Origin: Cherax quadricarinatus
Lineage: Eukaryota; Arthropoda; Malacostraca; Decapoda; Parastacidae
Direction: 5' to 3'
Assembly (NCBI RefSeq): GCF_038502225.1
Contig: NC_091292.1
Coordinates: 45,604,699-45,668,698, forward strand
DNA: 64,000 nt
Shown piece after piece: positions 42,186 to 52,709 of this stretch. The notes beneath the pieces were generated by a model that saw nothing but the letters and a program-made list of their open reading frames with translations, had not been told where the DNA came from and ran no database searches. The translations under genes were made by a program, and so were the position numbers. Every line of letters begins with the position of its first letter. The stretch's first letter is position 1.

Positions 42186-42237
42186 CTTTATTGAGGAAAC
42201 GTTTCGCCACACAGTGGCTTCATCAGTCCATACAAAG
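42186..42237 (-). ncRNA. Hammerhead ribozyme-like motif 23
   Basis: Best canonical core in the window: CTGATGA, an extra A, stem II GCCAC-TGT-GTGGC, GAAACGTT. Stem I pairs GGA with TCC, and distally CTTT with AAAG; AATAAA lies in the 3' strand. Confidence 0.75.
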
Positions 42238-42345
42238 GAGAATCTTGAAGAACAGGAGGAGAATGAGGTAATCAGTCCCTCAACCTTGAGTCGATGTGGT
42301 CAGTCCATCAATCTTGAATAGAATACGGCATACGTGCTGAGAAGG

Positions 42346-42355
42346 AGCTTATAAA
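42346..42355 (-). promoter_or_regulatory. TATA-like box of P7
   Basis: Minus strand GTTTATAAGC, ~115 bp upstream of motif 23. Confidence 0.4.
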
Positions 42356-42545
42356 CCGTTGGCAGGAGAGGTGCAGCAGTCATAGGTCGTGTAACATTTG
42401 TTCAATGTTGAAGTAGGTCGTGCCCAAGAATTAGGCAAGCGAAGAATTCCCAAGTATTAAGATCCCAAGAAGTTGCAGTGTCTGACAGGTTTGTAGATGA
42501 ATGGTTCAGAGAACCGACATGTTGATAAATTAGACACATGTGCAT

Positions 42546-43220
42546 AAATAATAGGAGTCCTCAGGTTGTTCTTCAACTCTATACATCCTTGGTTAGGCCT
42601 CATTTAGATTATGCTGCACAGTTTTGGTCACCGTATTACAGAATGGATATAAATTCTCTGGAAAATGTACAAAGGAGGATGACAAAGTTGATCCCATGTA
42701 TCAGAAACCTTCCCTATGAGGATAGACTAAGGGCCCTGAATCTGCACTCTCTAGAAAGACGTAGAATTAGGGGGGATATGATTGAGGTATATAAATGGAA
42801 GACAGGAATAAATAAAGGGGATGTAAATAGTGTGCTGAAAATATCTAGCCTAGACAGGACTCGCAGCAATGGTTTTAAGTTGGAAAAATTCAGATTCAGG
42901 AAGGATATAGGAAAGTACTGGTTTGGTAATAGAGTTGTGGATGAGTGGAACAAACTCCCAAGTACCGTTATAGAGGCCAGAACGTTGTGTAGCTTTAAAA
43001 ATAGGTTGGATAAATACATGAGTAGATGTGGGTGGGTGTGAGTTAGACCTGATAGCTTGTGCTAACAGGTCGGTTGCCGTGTTCCTCCCTTAAGTCAATG
43101 TGACCTGACCTGACTAGGTTGGGTGCTTTGGCTTAAGCCGGTAGGAGACTTGGACCTGCCTCGCATGGGCCAGTAGGCCTTCTGCAGTGTTCCTTCGTTC
43201 TTATGTTCTTATGTTCTTAT
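42546..43220 (+). mobile_element. CR1-group LINE family A' 3' fragment inside P7
   Basis: Starts at AATAATAGGAGTCCTCAGG and ends in TTCTTATG octamers at 43196-43220, with the same long 3' UTR as 36087-37216. Its coding part (NNRSPQVVLQ to the TGA at 43041) is open and nearly identical in protein to that copy. Confidence 0.87.
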
Positions 43221-43243
43221 TCATCTACAAAGGAGGGTACAGG

Positions 43244-43715
43244 CCAACAGGATGGCTTGCTGGAGGAAGTACTTAGTTCCTTTTTGCATGACGTTGAAGA
43301 GGGACAGGTGGATGAAGGGTGTAACCTGGTGCAGGCAACGGTGCAGCAAGATCAGGAGGTTAGGAATACTGTGTGCACTAATGTTAATGTGCACAACGTT
43401 GTGGCAGAGGTCCATAGGGCGGAAAAGACAGGTGACGAGGTGTGTGGGGAGGGGAGTTCTCGTAAGAGAACTGCAGGAACGTCTGAGATGGACGATGTTC
43501 TTACTCCAGGACAAAGAACAGGAGTAAAATCTTGGGGAAAGGATGTATGTCATAAGGGGAAAGAGGGAAGGGGTAATGTAGGGTTCAATGGTTCTAGGGA
43601 TAATGAAGGGATAGGGGGGGTGAATAAGCAAGCTGTCAAGAAAGATGCCATACAGCAGGACGGTATAGGAGGGTGTGTGCCAAGAAGAAAGGGTAAACCA
43701 CCACTATTAAAATAA
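43244..43715 (+). CDS. D1 ORF1, 3' part: acidic C-terminal region
   Basis: In-frame continuation (QQDGLLEEVLSSFLHDVEEG) ending at TAA 43713-43715. It contains the segment SRKRTAGTSEMDDVLTPGQR, which also occurs near the ends of D2 ORF1 (SRKRAAVTSDSDDVLTPAQR) and D3 ORF1, so it is a conserved C-terminal motif of unknown role. Total ORF1 length without the insertion is ~417 residues, matching D2 (416) and D3 (~420). Confidence 0.82.
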
Positions 43716-46700
43716 TTCACGATAGTAACTGTAAATGTAAATGGATTGAAGAATGAAGTGAAACGAGTATGGATGGAATGGTTTTTGAGGAGATATAATG
43801 TGGATGTATGCTTTATACAAGAACATAATTATAAGATAGGCTGTGCTTTGGCATTAAAAGGTTATAAATTGTATGTAAGTGGGTCTGTTAGGTTAAAAGG
43901 GGGAGTGGCAGTGGCTGTGAAGGAAAATAGTCCCTTACGTATTATAAAGTGGGAAGAAGGGGGGGGGGGAGGGTAGTGAGGGTGGATGGTGAGTGGGGAG
44001 CATCTCGAGTATGTTTCATTGGGGTTTATATGCCAGCGGAGAATATAATCAAAGTAAAAGAGGATTTTGTGAGAGACGTTTTAGTGTATTTTTTAAGGGG
44101 TTTACCTCTAGTCACTGTAATTGGGGGGGACTGGAACTGTGTTATAAGGGGGGGGGACGTGGAGCCAAGGGGGGCGGGTTGTGTGTTACGGTCGTTACGC
44201 AATGTTTTACAGGATGCAGGGGTGAGGGACGTGGAGGGGAGTGGGGCTTGGAGAGTGGATTACACTTTTGTTAGGAGAAATTTTTCAGCGAGGTTAGATA
44301 GGATTTATATAACGGAGGCAGTTAGGGTAGGAGGGGTAAAAACAGTGGACGTAGGGTTTTCGGATCATAGGGCAGTTTTGGTAGAACTGGATTGGGAGGG
44401 AGTGGTAAAGGTATATTCAAGTTTCTGGAAGTTAAATGCGAGGTTGGTGAGGAGTGAGGTGGTGAACGCAGAGTTTAGAGACTGGTGGAGACAATTGTGG
44501 AGGGCAAGGGATGGGGTAGGGAGTATTTTGGATTGGTGGGAAAATAGGGCTAAACCTGGTATCGCGGGGTTTTATAAATATAAAGGAAGGGAGGAGGCGA
44601 GGTGGAGGTACGGTTTACAGAATTATTTGGAACAGCAGCTCAATGAGTGTTACGCAAGAGATGAGGGGAAGTCTTTTGAAGAAATATCAGGGCTAAGAGG
44701 GAGACTAAGGGACATACATAATGAAAGATTTGATGAATTAAGGGTAAGGGCAGGTATGGATGCCGTGCTATGGGGAGATAAACCGTCGGGTAGTGTGTTA
44801 AGAAGTTTTCGCATTAGACAACAGGAGTCCACTATAATACTTTTAGAGGTTAGTGACGATTTGGAAGGTTATACTAAGGGGCAAATGTTGGTGACAACTG
44901 AGGGGATAAGTAATTATGCGGACTATTGGTTTAAAAGGAAATGGGAAAAAGGTAATGTGGGGATAGTTAATAAAGAAAGAGGAGGGGTGAAGGTCTTGGG
45001 GAAAGGTGGGGAGGACAGAGGGGGATTGGAGGGAATAATAAGTATGGAAGAAGTGAAAGAGGCAGTGTTCAATTTAAGTAAGGGGAAAGCACCGGGAATT
45101 GATGGGCTTTCCAATGATTTTTACAGAGTGCATTGGGAAACCATAAATGTTTGTTTGGTTCAGGTATTGAATTGTATGCTGAAGGAAGGGAAATTGGGAA
45201 CGTCACAGAGGACGGGTGTGGTCGTGCTTGTAAAGAAAAAAAGCGAGGGGAGAACACTGAGCACGTACAGGGCCATATCTTTAATGTGTACGGATTATAA
45301 GATTTTTGCGAAGATTTTAGGGAACAGGATGAAGAAGGTAATAGGTGGTATGGTGCACAAGGGTCAGTTGGGAATTCCGGGTCGTAGTATGAGGGATGGA
45401 CATAGTCGTATTAGGGAATTTTTGCAGGGTTGTAAGGGTGGTGGAATTTTGGGCATTGATTGGGAGAATGCTTATGACGGTGTGAATAGAGAGTACATGG
45501 TTGACACTTTAAGGCTTATGGGTTTTGGGGAGGGAATAGTAAAATGGGTGAAGACCTTGTATGCAGAAGCTACGATTCAGGTGCAAATTAATGGTAGGTT
45601 GGGTAGCGTGTTGAAAATGGAGAAAGGTTTGAGACAGGGGTGTCCTATGTCTCAAATTCTGTTTGCATGTATGCAACACCCGTTTTATGGAATGGTTGAG
45701 GAAGCAACAACGTTACAGGAGGAGGGTAAGGGGTTCACAGAGGTAGTTGGTTATGTAGATGACACAACAATACTGATCAATGATGTCGACGGTTTGCGAA
45801 AGGTGGAGAGAGTAATGAGGTTTTTTTGGAGAGGCGTCAGGCATGCGTGTCAACAGGGCTAAATCGAAATTATTAGAGATAGGAGATTGGGTGGGGGGTA
45901 GAATGGGGGTGGAGTCTGGATGGGATGTGACTGAACAGCTGAAAATTTGTGGGATTATCTATATGGCAGATGAGCAAGAGGCTAGGCGGAGGAATTCGGA
46001 ATTGGTGGGAGAGAAAGTTGTACAACGGATTAGGAACCTAAGAGCGAAGGATGTTACTCTAATGCAAAGGGCAATAATAATAAATTCATTGGTTTATAGT
46101 AAAGTGTGGAACGTGGCAGTGGTGTATCCTTTACGGGAACAGGAGATAAAGGAGATACAGAGAAGGGTGCTTCGTTATATATGGGGTTTTGGACGAGCAT
46201 GGCTAAGTAAAGAGGTGGTTATGACGAATGTGCGCAGAGGGGGAGTAGGGCTTTTGATGCTAGGGCCGAGGGTAAAGGCCATGTATGTTAAACAAAAGTA
46301 CGTAAGGGAGGGGGGGGGGGTAAAAGGGGTGAGGGTTGGGAGGGTGATGAGGGATGTACGACGATGGTGGGGAGGAAAGGACTTGATGGAATGTGAGAAT
46401 ATGCTAAGGGTTATGTTAGTAATAGGTGAGGTAAAAAAGCTCAAGGTGGGAAGGTTAGTAGAGATGAGTAGGAAACCAGAAGTGATGCAAGGGGTGGCGG
46501 TATACCCTTTGTATGATTGGGGTACGATTTGGCATGATTTCCAGAAACTTAGATTAATGCCTAGGGTAAGGGAGTTAGTTTATAGGTTTGTAATGGGGAT
46601 TTTAGCGTCAAAGCAGGCTTTGTGTGTGATGGGTTTGGTAAAGGAAGCGAAATGCGAACATTGTGAGGAATCGGAAACAGCTTTTCATGCCGTATATTTT

Positions 46701-47033
46701 TGTAGGGAGTTGGGGCAGGTACGGGTGTGGCTGGCTAGAGTCTTCAAGTTAATGGGTGGGGGCAATGTAGAGATCCTGCGTGCCCTAACTTTAGAGGTAA
46801 GGGGGGTGTCTGAGGTTGTAAAAAGAGCCATTCTGTACATTGTGACAGATTTCTTGTTTTATTCCTGGGGCTTGAAGGAAAAAGGCGGGGGGATTAGGGT
46901 AAGGGCTATTGCGGCAGGAATTTATCGCACGGTATGCAGAAATAAACTCATTTATGGTAACAGGTGGGCGACTGCGTTCCCGGAGGCATATAGAAATATA
47001 ACGGTAAGGGGACTCAGTAATTTGGCTACTTAA
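43716..47033 (+). pseudogene. D1 ORF2: APE endonuclease, RT, C-terminal zinc knuckle
   Basis: Endonuclease: TVNVNGLKNE, VCFIQEHN, GGDWNCVIRG, RLDRIYITE, FSDHRAVLVEL. RT: GKAPGIDGLSNDFYRVHW, AISLMCTDYKIFAKILGNR, GIDWENAYDGV, GLRQGCPMSQILFACM, VGYVDDTTIL (YVDD in place of FADD). C-terminal CCHC: CEHCEESETAFHAVYFC. It nicks and reverse transcribes. Two breaks: one extra G in a run of ten G at ~43961-43970, and one extra T in a T-run near 45825. Both are single-base homopolymer changes. Length without them is ~1105 residues. The start is not certain; the frame is open from 43716. Confidence 0.82.
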
Positions 47034-47856
47034 GTACTAAGGGACCATTTTCCTTTTCTAGAGCGAGTTATGACCATAATGAAGGATATGTAAATGTGGT
47101 AGGATGGTCATGAGAGTTGTATGGGAGGGGATGACATGTCAGATGTGGTATAATTGGAGAGTTTTCTTGTGTGTGAATGTTTTAGTTTAACCATGTGTTG
47201 AAAGACAAGAGGTCATTGATGATCATAGTTTTAATAAGGTAAATGATCTTTGTAAGTGAGACAACTACAAGAAGGAACACTCAAAGCATTGTTAACACAC
47301 TGATAATAATGTGCTATGTAACATGAGTGTGTATCTTTGTTATTTTAATAGTGTGTTTAGTTTCTCTGTGGTAAGGTGTGGAAATGGCTATTTTGTCACC
47401 TTTATTATATTGTAATTTTTGAGGTGTTTAGTATTATGTCTTTGTGTATAAAGTTTAATATACAATACTAATGAGTGTGCAACGAATTGGATTATATGAG
47501 AATGTCTTTGTTTATAAAGTTTCATATATAATGTAAATAAGTGTGACATTCTTTGGATTATATTGCCTTTTGTTATAAGATACTGGCTGTATTTTATGGA
47601 TATAATAAACCCACCTGTATGTACAGGTGTGGGCTGTTTTTAGTTACATGTATGTTGTGTGTGCTGGTTGGGCACTTTGGAGGGGGAATCAAGCATTTAC
47701 AGTTGAACGTGTTTTTCTTATGTATAAGTTTAGTGCTGGGATAAGGAATGTGAAGTTGTTTGTTTTTATTATTTAATGGATCACGTTTCTTTGTTTATGT
47801 AACCTAAGTATAGCATACATGTATGATGTGTATTGTGTTTTTTAAATAAAAAAAAA
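47034..47856 (+). other. D1 3' UTR
   Basis: AT-rich, with an imperfect ~75-bp tandem (GTCTTTGTGTATAAAGTTTA near 47442 and GTCTTTGTTTATAAAGTTTC near 47506), ending in poly(A). Confidence 0.7.
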
Positions 47857-48029
47857 TAACATATGCTTAGGCACTGTTGACTTGGTTTCAGGTTCCTGCT
47901 TACCATAACTCTTGAGTAATTTTCGCATTCTGTATGGCCAAGTTTTACATTATTTAGTTTATAAGCACTAGGGTTACGAACATTTCTAAGCTTCGGGACT
48001 TTGCATTTGTCTACAATAAACAGCATCAT
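47857..48029 (-). pseudogene. Old family-A LINE, piece ii
   Basis: Minus strand reads FIVDKCKVPKLRNVRNPSAY, KLNNVKLGHTECE and SRNLKPSQQCLS, the part of ORF2 that lies directly upstream of piece i. Its right end AACAGCATCAT (48019-48029) is the target of D2. Confidence 0.82.
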
Positions 48030-48113
48030 CATATTCCTCGCCCAGCTGCCGGTGAGGGTGGACGTTTTTGCTACTCCTCTCTGACAGGCGCAAGTGCTAG
48101 CCAGGCTGTCACA

Positions 48114-49364
48114 ATGGTGGTTGGTGTGCGACGCAGAATTAACACTGTCGGCATAGAATTACTGAGAGGTACAATTAATCAAGATTCGGCGTTGACGTTG
48201 TTGCCTCTGATTATTCGAGAGACATATGGGATTGAGGATTGCGACCTTTACGGTGTAGCCTTAAATGGAAACTACCGAATGTTCGTGAAACTGCTGTCAT
48301 CACACGTGTATGAGGATCTACTTGCTCAATATCAGGATGTTGCTATCGAGGTTAACGAGGGCATCCTGGTAAAGATGGTCGATGTTTCGAGTCAATTTAC
48401 GTATGTAAAGTTACGTAATGTGCCTTTCGAGGCAAATGAAGCTGACCTACGTAGTGTGTTCGGGAAATTTGGAACTGTACACGTAGCGCAACCAGGCAAG
48501 TGGACGGCAGGGGCTTATGTGGGTTATCCGGAAGGTAGTTTTAACCTAAAGATGACTCTGAGGCAACCTATACCTTCGTATGTGTTCTTAGATGAATTTA
48601 GGACACAAATACTCGTAACTTACGCTGGCCAACGTAGAACTTGTAGACTGTGTGATGGTTATGATCACATAGCGGCTGAATGTGTGCCGCGGAGGACTGG
48701 CCAGGGAATACCAAGAAGTGACATTACGAGGCGAGGACCTACAGTGACAGATCAGAACCGCCAGGATGGACGTAGGCGTGGTCGGTTGTGGAGTGAGGAA
48801 GTGGAGGAAATGCAACGTGAGGTGGAGCATGAGGGTGCAGTGCAGCAATTGAGTGCGTCTGCTGAGGATGTGATCCACGAGGCGGACAAGGACGTACCAA
48901 ATGACGTAGAAATTGACGTAGTGCTTGAGACAGTTTTGCAGGAGATGTTCCCTAAAGCGGAGGAAGCCTTGACAGAGGTAACGACGGGAGACCAGGTACA
49001 GGGACAAGGGGAAGCATGCGGGTCTGAAGAAAGGAATGTAATGTCGGCTTGGCCAAGTAGTGAGAAGGGGAATGAGGTGATAGAGGTGGAGGTGCACAAT
49101 GAGGAAGGTCAGGAGACTAGCATGGCGGAAGAGGAAGTGTCGAGGAAGCGGGCAGCTGTCACGTCTGACTCGGATGACGTCCTCACTCCAGCACAAAGAC
49201 CAGGGAAAAAGGCGGGGATTGAAGGTGTGTGTAGAGGCACAGAGAAAAAGAAACGCCAGCAAGGGGTTAGGAGTGGAGGGGATGGGGTGAGTGCCAAGGA
49301 CGGTGTGTATGAGGTTACTGGACAGCGGAAAAATGTGGTGGGGAAAAGTGGGTGGAAAACGTAA
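48114..49364 (+). CDS. D2 ORF1: RRM-like fold, CCHC knuckle, acidic tail
   Basis: 416 residues, intact. Start MVVGVRRRINTVGIELLRGT aligned with D3 and D4. RRM-like region YVKLRNVPFEANEADLRSVF with GSFNLKMTLRQPIPSYVFLD; CCHC CRLCDGYDHIAAEC at ~residue 178; an acidic, low-complexity region; then the conserved SRKRAAVTSDSDDVLTPAQR and a basic end. RNA-binding partner of ORF2 in target-primed reverse transcription. ORF2 starts 15 bases after the stop. Confidence 0.87.
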   Translation: MVVGVRRRINTVGIELLRGTINQDSALTLLPLIIRETYGIEDCDLYGVALNGNYRMFVKLLSSHVYEDLLAQYQDVAIEVNEGILVKMVDVSSQFTYVKLRNVPFEANEADLRSVFGKFGTVHVAQPGKWTAGAYVGYPEGSFNLKMTLRQPIPSYVFLDEFRTQILVTYAGQRRTCRLCDGYDHIAAECVPRRTGQGIPRSDITRRGPTVTDQNRQDGRRRGRLWSEEVEEMQREVEHEGAVQQLSASAEDVIHEADKDVPNDVEIDVVLETVLQEMFPKAEEALTEVTTGDQVQGQGEACGSEERNVMSAWPSSEKGNEVIEVEVHNEEGQETSMAEEEVSRKRAAVTSDSDDVLTPAQRPGKKAGIEGVCRGTEKKKRQQGVRSGGDGVSAKDGVYEVTGQRKNVVGKSGWKT

Positions 49365-49379
49365 GCAGGCCTAAGGTGT

Positions 49380-52300
49380 ATGACAATTAATGTTAATGGT
49401 TTATGTAAGAGTGGTAAGTGTGTATGGTTGCGAGGACTGCTGTATCGTTACAAGGTAGATGTTGCCTTTATACAAGAGCATAACTTGAAAATAGGAAAAT
49501 TGCTGGAGGTGGATGGATATAGGGCTTTTGTAACTCCAACGACACGTTTAAAAGGTGGAGTAGGTGTTTTAATTCGTGAGGTAAGCCCGTTTGTTTTGCA
49601 AAGGTTTGAGGGGGGGGTGAGGGAAGAATAATGAGAGTGGACGGGTGGTGGATGCATGAACGCGTGTCCTTTGTTGGAGTGTATGCTCCGGCGGAGAACG
49701 ATGCGAGGGTAAAATCGGCTTTTGTAAGGGATGATCTGGTGTATTTCTTGAGAGCACTGCCCAGGGTTGCATTGATTGGGGGAGATTGGAATTGTATAAT
49801 ACGGAGATTTGATGTGATGCCAGCAGGGGCGGGATATTTTTCAAACGTGTTGCGAGACCTGTGTAGAGATATTGGGGTACGAGATGCATTTTGGGGTGGA
49901 ATAGGTGAAGTGCAACATACGTACGTAAGGAGGGAATACGCAGCTAGACTGGATAGGATCTATATAACGCAAGGGGTTTCAGTGGAGTCTTTTAACACTA
50001 TAGAAGCAATTTATTCAGATCACAGGGCAGTGGTGGTGGGGGTAGCATGGGACTCGTTAGTGAAACGGTTTGAAAGCTACTGGAAATTAAACACGCGACT
50101 CCTTGAGGATGAGGAAGTGGAGGAAGGGTTTGCTTCGCTGTGGAGGAAGCTAAGTGAGGAGGCAAAAAGGGTTGATAATGTTGTACGTTGGTGGGACAGT
50201 GTGGCCAAGGAGAGGATTCGTAGGTTTTACGTGGGTGAGGGGAAGCGGATAAATCGACTGAAGTATGGATTAACAAATTATTTGGAAAGTAAAATAGGAT
50301 ACTATCATGAACAAGGAGTAGTGGGAGGGGTATTCCAAACAGAGGCAATAGATGATCTGAAGAGCAGGATAAGAGAGGTGCAGGAGGAGAGATTTCATGC
50401 GGTGCGGGTGCAGGCGGGTGTGGAGGAAGTGCTTTGGGGGGACAAGCCATCGGCATGTGTGTTGAGGAGACAACAGCAGAGGAGGACAGCGACCACAATA
50501 GCAGATTTGGAAGTGCACACTGAGGTGAAAGGGTTTAGGGAGGGGCAGGTGTTAAAAACAACGGAGGTGATGAGTATGTTTGCGGATGCGTGGTATGGGC
50601 ATTATTGGAAAAGTAAAGGAGTTAAAAGGAGGATCTTGATGGGGTGTGTGCTGTAGAGCCCGTAGCTCTGGGGAGTAAGGACAGGGAAGCTTTGGGTGGG
50701 GAGATTGAAGAGGGGGAGATATGGAGAGCGCTTGTAGACATGTGCAGAGGCAAAGCACCAGGTATTGATGGACTACCAAGTGAATTTTACTTAAAACATT
50801 GGGATCTGTTAAGGGTTTTTTTAGTAACGCTGTTCAACAGAATGAAAGATGGGGGAGAATTGGGCGAGAAGCAAAGTACAGGGGTCGTAGTGCTTGTGCC
50901 CAAGGGTAAGGGGCAGAGTACACTTAAGGATTACAGGGCGATTACTCTCATGTGTGCGGACTATAAATTGTTCGCGAAGATTTTGGGGAATAGGTTAAAA
51001 TGTGTAGTGGGACGTGTAGTTTCAAAAGGTCAACTAGGGTTGCCAGGACGGTCGATGGTCATGGGGCACGGAATTCTAAAGGGGTTTGTTGAGAGTTTTG
51101 AGGGGACGCAGGAAGGAGGGGGTATGGTGGCGATTGATTGGCAGGGTGCTTATGATCAGGTGGAAAGTTAAGACAGATCCTTAACAAACAAGGTTTTGGG
51201 GATGAGATTGTGGGGTGGGTTGAAACGTTGTATAAAGGGGCAAAAGCGAGAATTCAGATCAATGGACGTGTGGGAGGTGTGGTGAACATGGATAGGGGCT
51301 TGAGGCAGGGTTGCCCGCTATCACAGTTATTATTCGCATGTGTGCAAGATCCATTTTATAGGTTGGTTGAGACCAGAGTGTGTGGTGGGGAGGGGTCGAG
51401 GGAGGGCTTGATTAGGCATCATGTGGTAGGTTACGTGGATGACACGACACTCCTAGTCCGGAAGGGAACAAGATTGGGAGAGTTGGGAGGGGTGGTTGGC
51501 ATGTTTGGAGGGGCGACAGGCATGACGGTAAACGTTGAGAAAACAAAGATCATGGGGCTAGCGGAGTGGAGAGACAGAGTTGATTGGGACTGTGATGTGG
51601 TGAGAAGGCAGGAAGGTCAGTTATTAATATGTGGCATTTCGTATAGAGCGACCATACGGGAGGCTAGGGAGGCGAATTCGTTGAGAATGGTGGAACGCGT
51701 GGAACATCGGTTGGGGATGTTGCGGCCTTATCACTTGACATTGTTGCAACGGGCGATTGTTATTAACGTATTGCTGTACAGTAAGGTATGGTATGTAGCA
51801 GCAGTTTTTCCATTGCTGAGGGCTGACATTACTCGTATCCTTAGAAGTGTTTTTAGGTTCTTATGGGGCTCAGGATGTGAATGGATGAAGAGGGAGGTGG
51901 TGACTTTGCCGGTGAGGAAGGGAGGTTTAGGTCTGTTGGACCTGGGAAGGAGGGTGAAATGCATTTTTGTCAGGTGGGAGTGGAAAAGATTAGGGGGACA
52001 GAGGGGGACATGCATGCAAAGGTTACATGATATTTTGAGGGGAATGTATGTGGGTGGGGAATGGAGGGAGTGTGAGATTTTGTTGAGGGCACTTTTGTGG
52101 GCGCACGAGCCAGACAAATTAAAGGTGAGGGATTTATATCGAATATTGAGGGTAGAGGAGACGGCCCCAGTTGAGGGGCTGTTCCCGATGTATGCATGGG
52201 GAGCTATATGGAGTCTGTTCGGTAAACTAAAGTTAGGGCCCAGGGTGCGAGAGATCATGTTTAAATTTTTACATGGGATTCTGCCTACTGGATCAGTCCT

Positions 52301-52709
52301 CAGAAACAGACGTGTGGTAGAGGAGGGTTGGTGTGGGTTATGTGGGGAGTTGGAAACAGCCTATCACGTGGTATACTTTTGCGATTTTTTGGGGAGTGTG
52401 AGGGAATGGCTGGGGAAAGTGGTCAGGAGGATAGGAGGAACTGGGGTGTCAGTGTTGAGAGCGCTGAGTCTTGATATAGGGGGGGTGGGGGAGAATGTGG
52501 CACGGGGAGTAGCTTATATCGTGGTGGATTTCGTGTACATATCGTGGGGAATGAGAGGGGTGGATAATGGGGAGACGAGGAAACGAGTTTTAGCGAGGAT
52601 TTTTTGTAGGACAATGAATAGGAATCGGGGAATTTATGGGAGGAGATGGGAGGGAGCTTTCACTGAGGGTTACAGGTCCATAACTGTTGGGGAGTTGCTA
52701 GAGTTGTGA
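49380..52709 (+). pseudogene. D2 ORF2: APE endonuclease, RT, C-terminal zinc knuckle
   Basis: Domains as in D1: VDVAFIQEHN, GGDWNCIIRR, RLDRIYITQ and YSDHRAVVVGV (endonuclease); GKAPGIDGLPSEFYLKHWDL, AITLMCADYKLFAKILGNRL, AIDWQGAYDQV, GLRQGCPLSQLLFACV, VGYVDDTTLL (RT); CGLCGELETAYHVVYFC (zinc knuckle). Three lesions: a missing G in the G-run at ~49611-49618, a single-base shift near 50640, and a small deletion near 51168 (after YDQVE, before LRQILNKQGFG). Otherwise open. The first lesion is at the same place as in D1 but in the other direction. Confidence 0.82.

Larger units (their letters stand above)
42151..43230. mobile_element. Hammerhead-bearing insertion P7 with nested LINE A'
   Basis: Flanked by an exact 13-bp duplication (AGGAGGGTACAGG, 42138-42150 and 43231-43243). 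A 371-bp minus-oriented unit (42151-42521) is followed by the first 24 bases of a second unit, then by a LINE A' fragment, then by 11 bases (TCATCTACAAA) that are the inverse of the unit interior. So the ancestral insertion was again an inverted pair, and the LINE replaced its middle. Removing all of it restores the D1 ORF1 frame. Confidence 0.77.
41273..47856 (+). mobile_element. Full-length Tx1/L1-like LINE, family D, copy D1
   Basis: 5' UTR, ORF1, ORF2, ~820-bp AT-rich 3' UTR and poly(A) (TTTTTTAAATAAAAAAAAA), flanked by the 10-bp duplication TAACATATGC (41263-41272 and 47857-47866). Inserted antisense in an old family-A LINE. ORF1 is split by ribozyme element P7 plus a LINE A' fragment (42151-43230). 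ORF2 has two homopolymer frameshifts. Clade call from the RT signature (LMCADYK.FAKILGNR, GLRQGCPMSQ, YVDD) and the ORF1 type. Confidence 0.87.
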
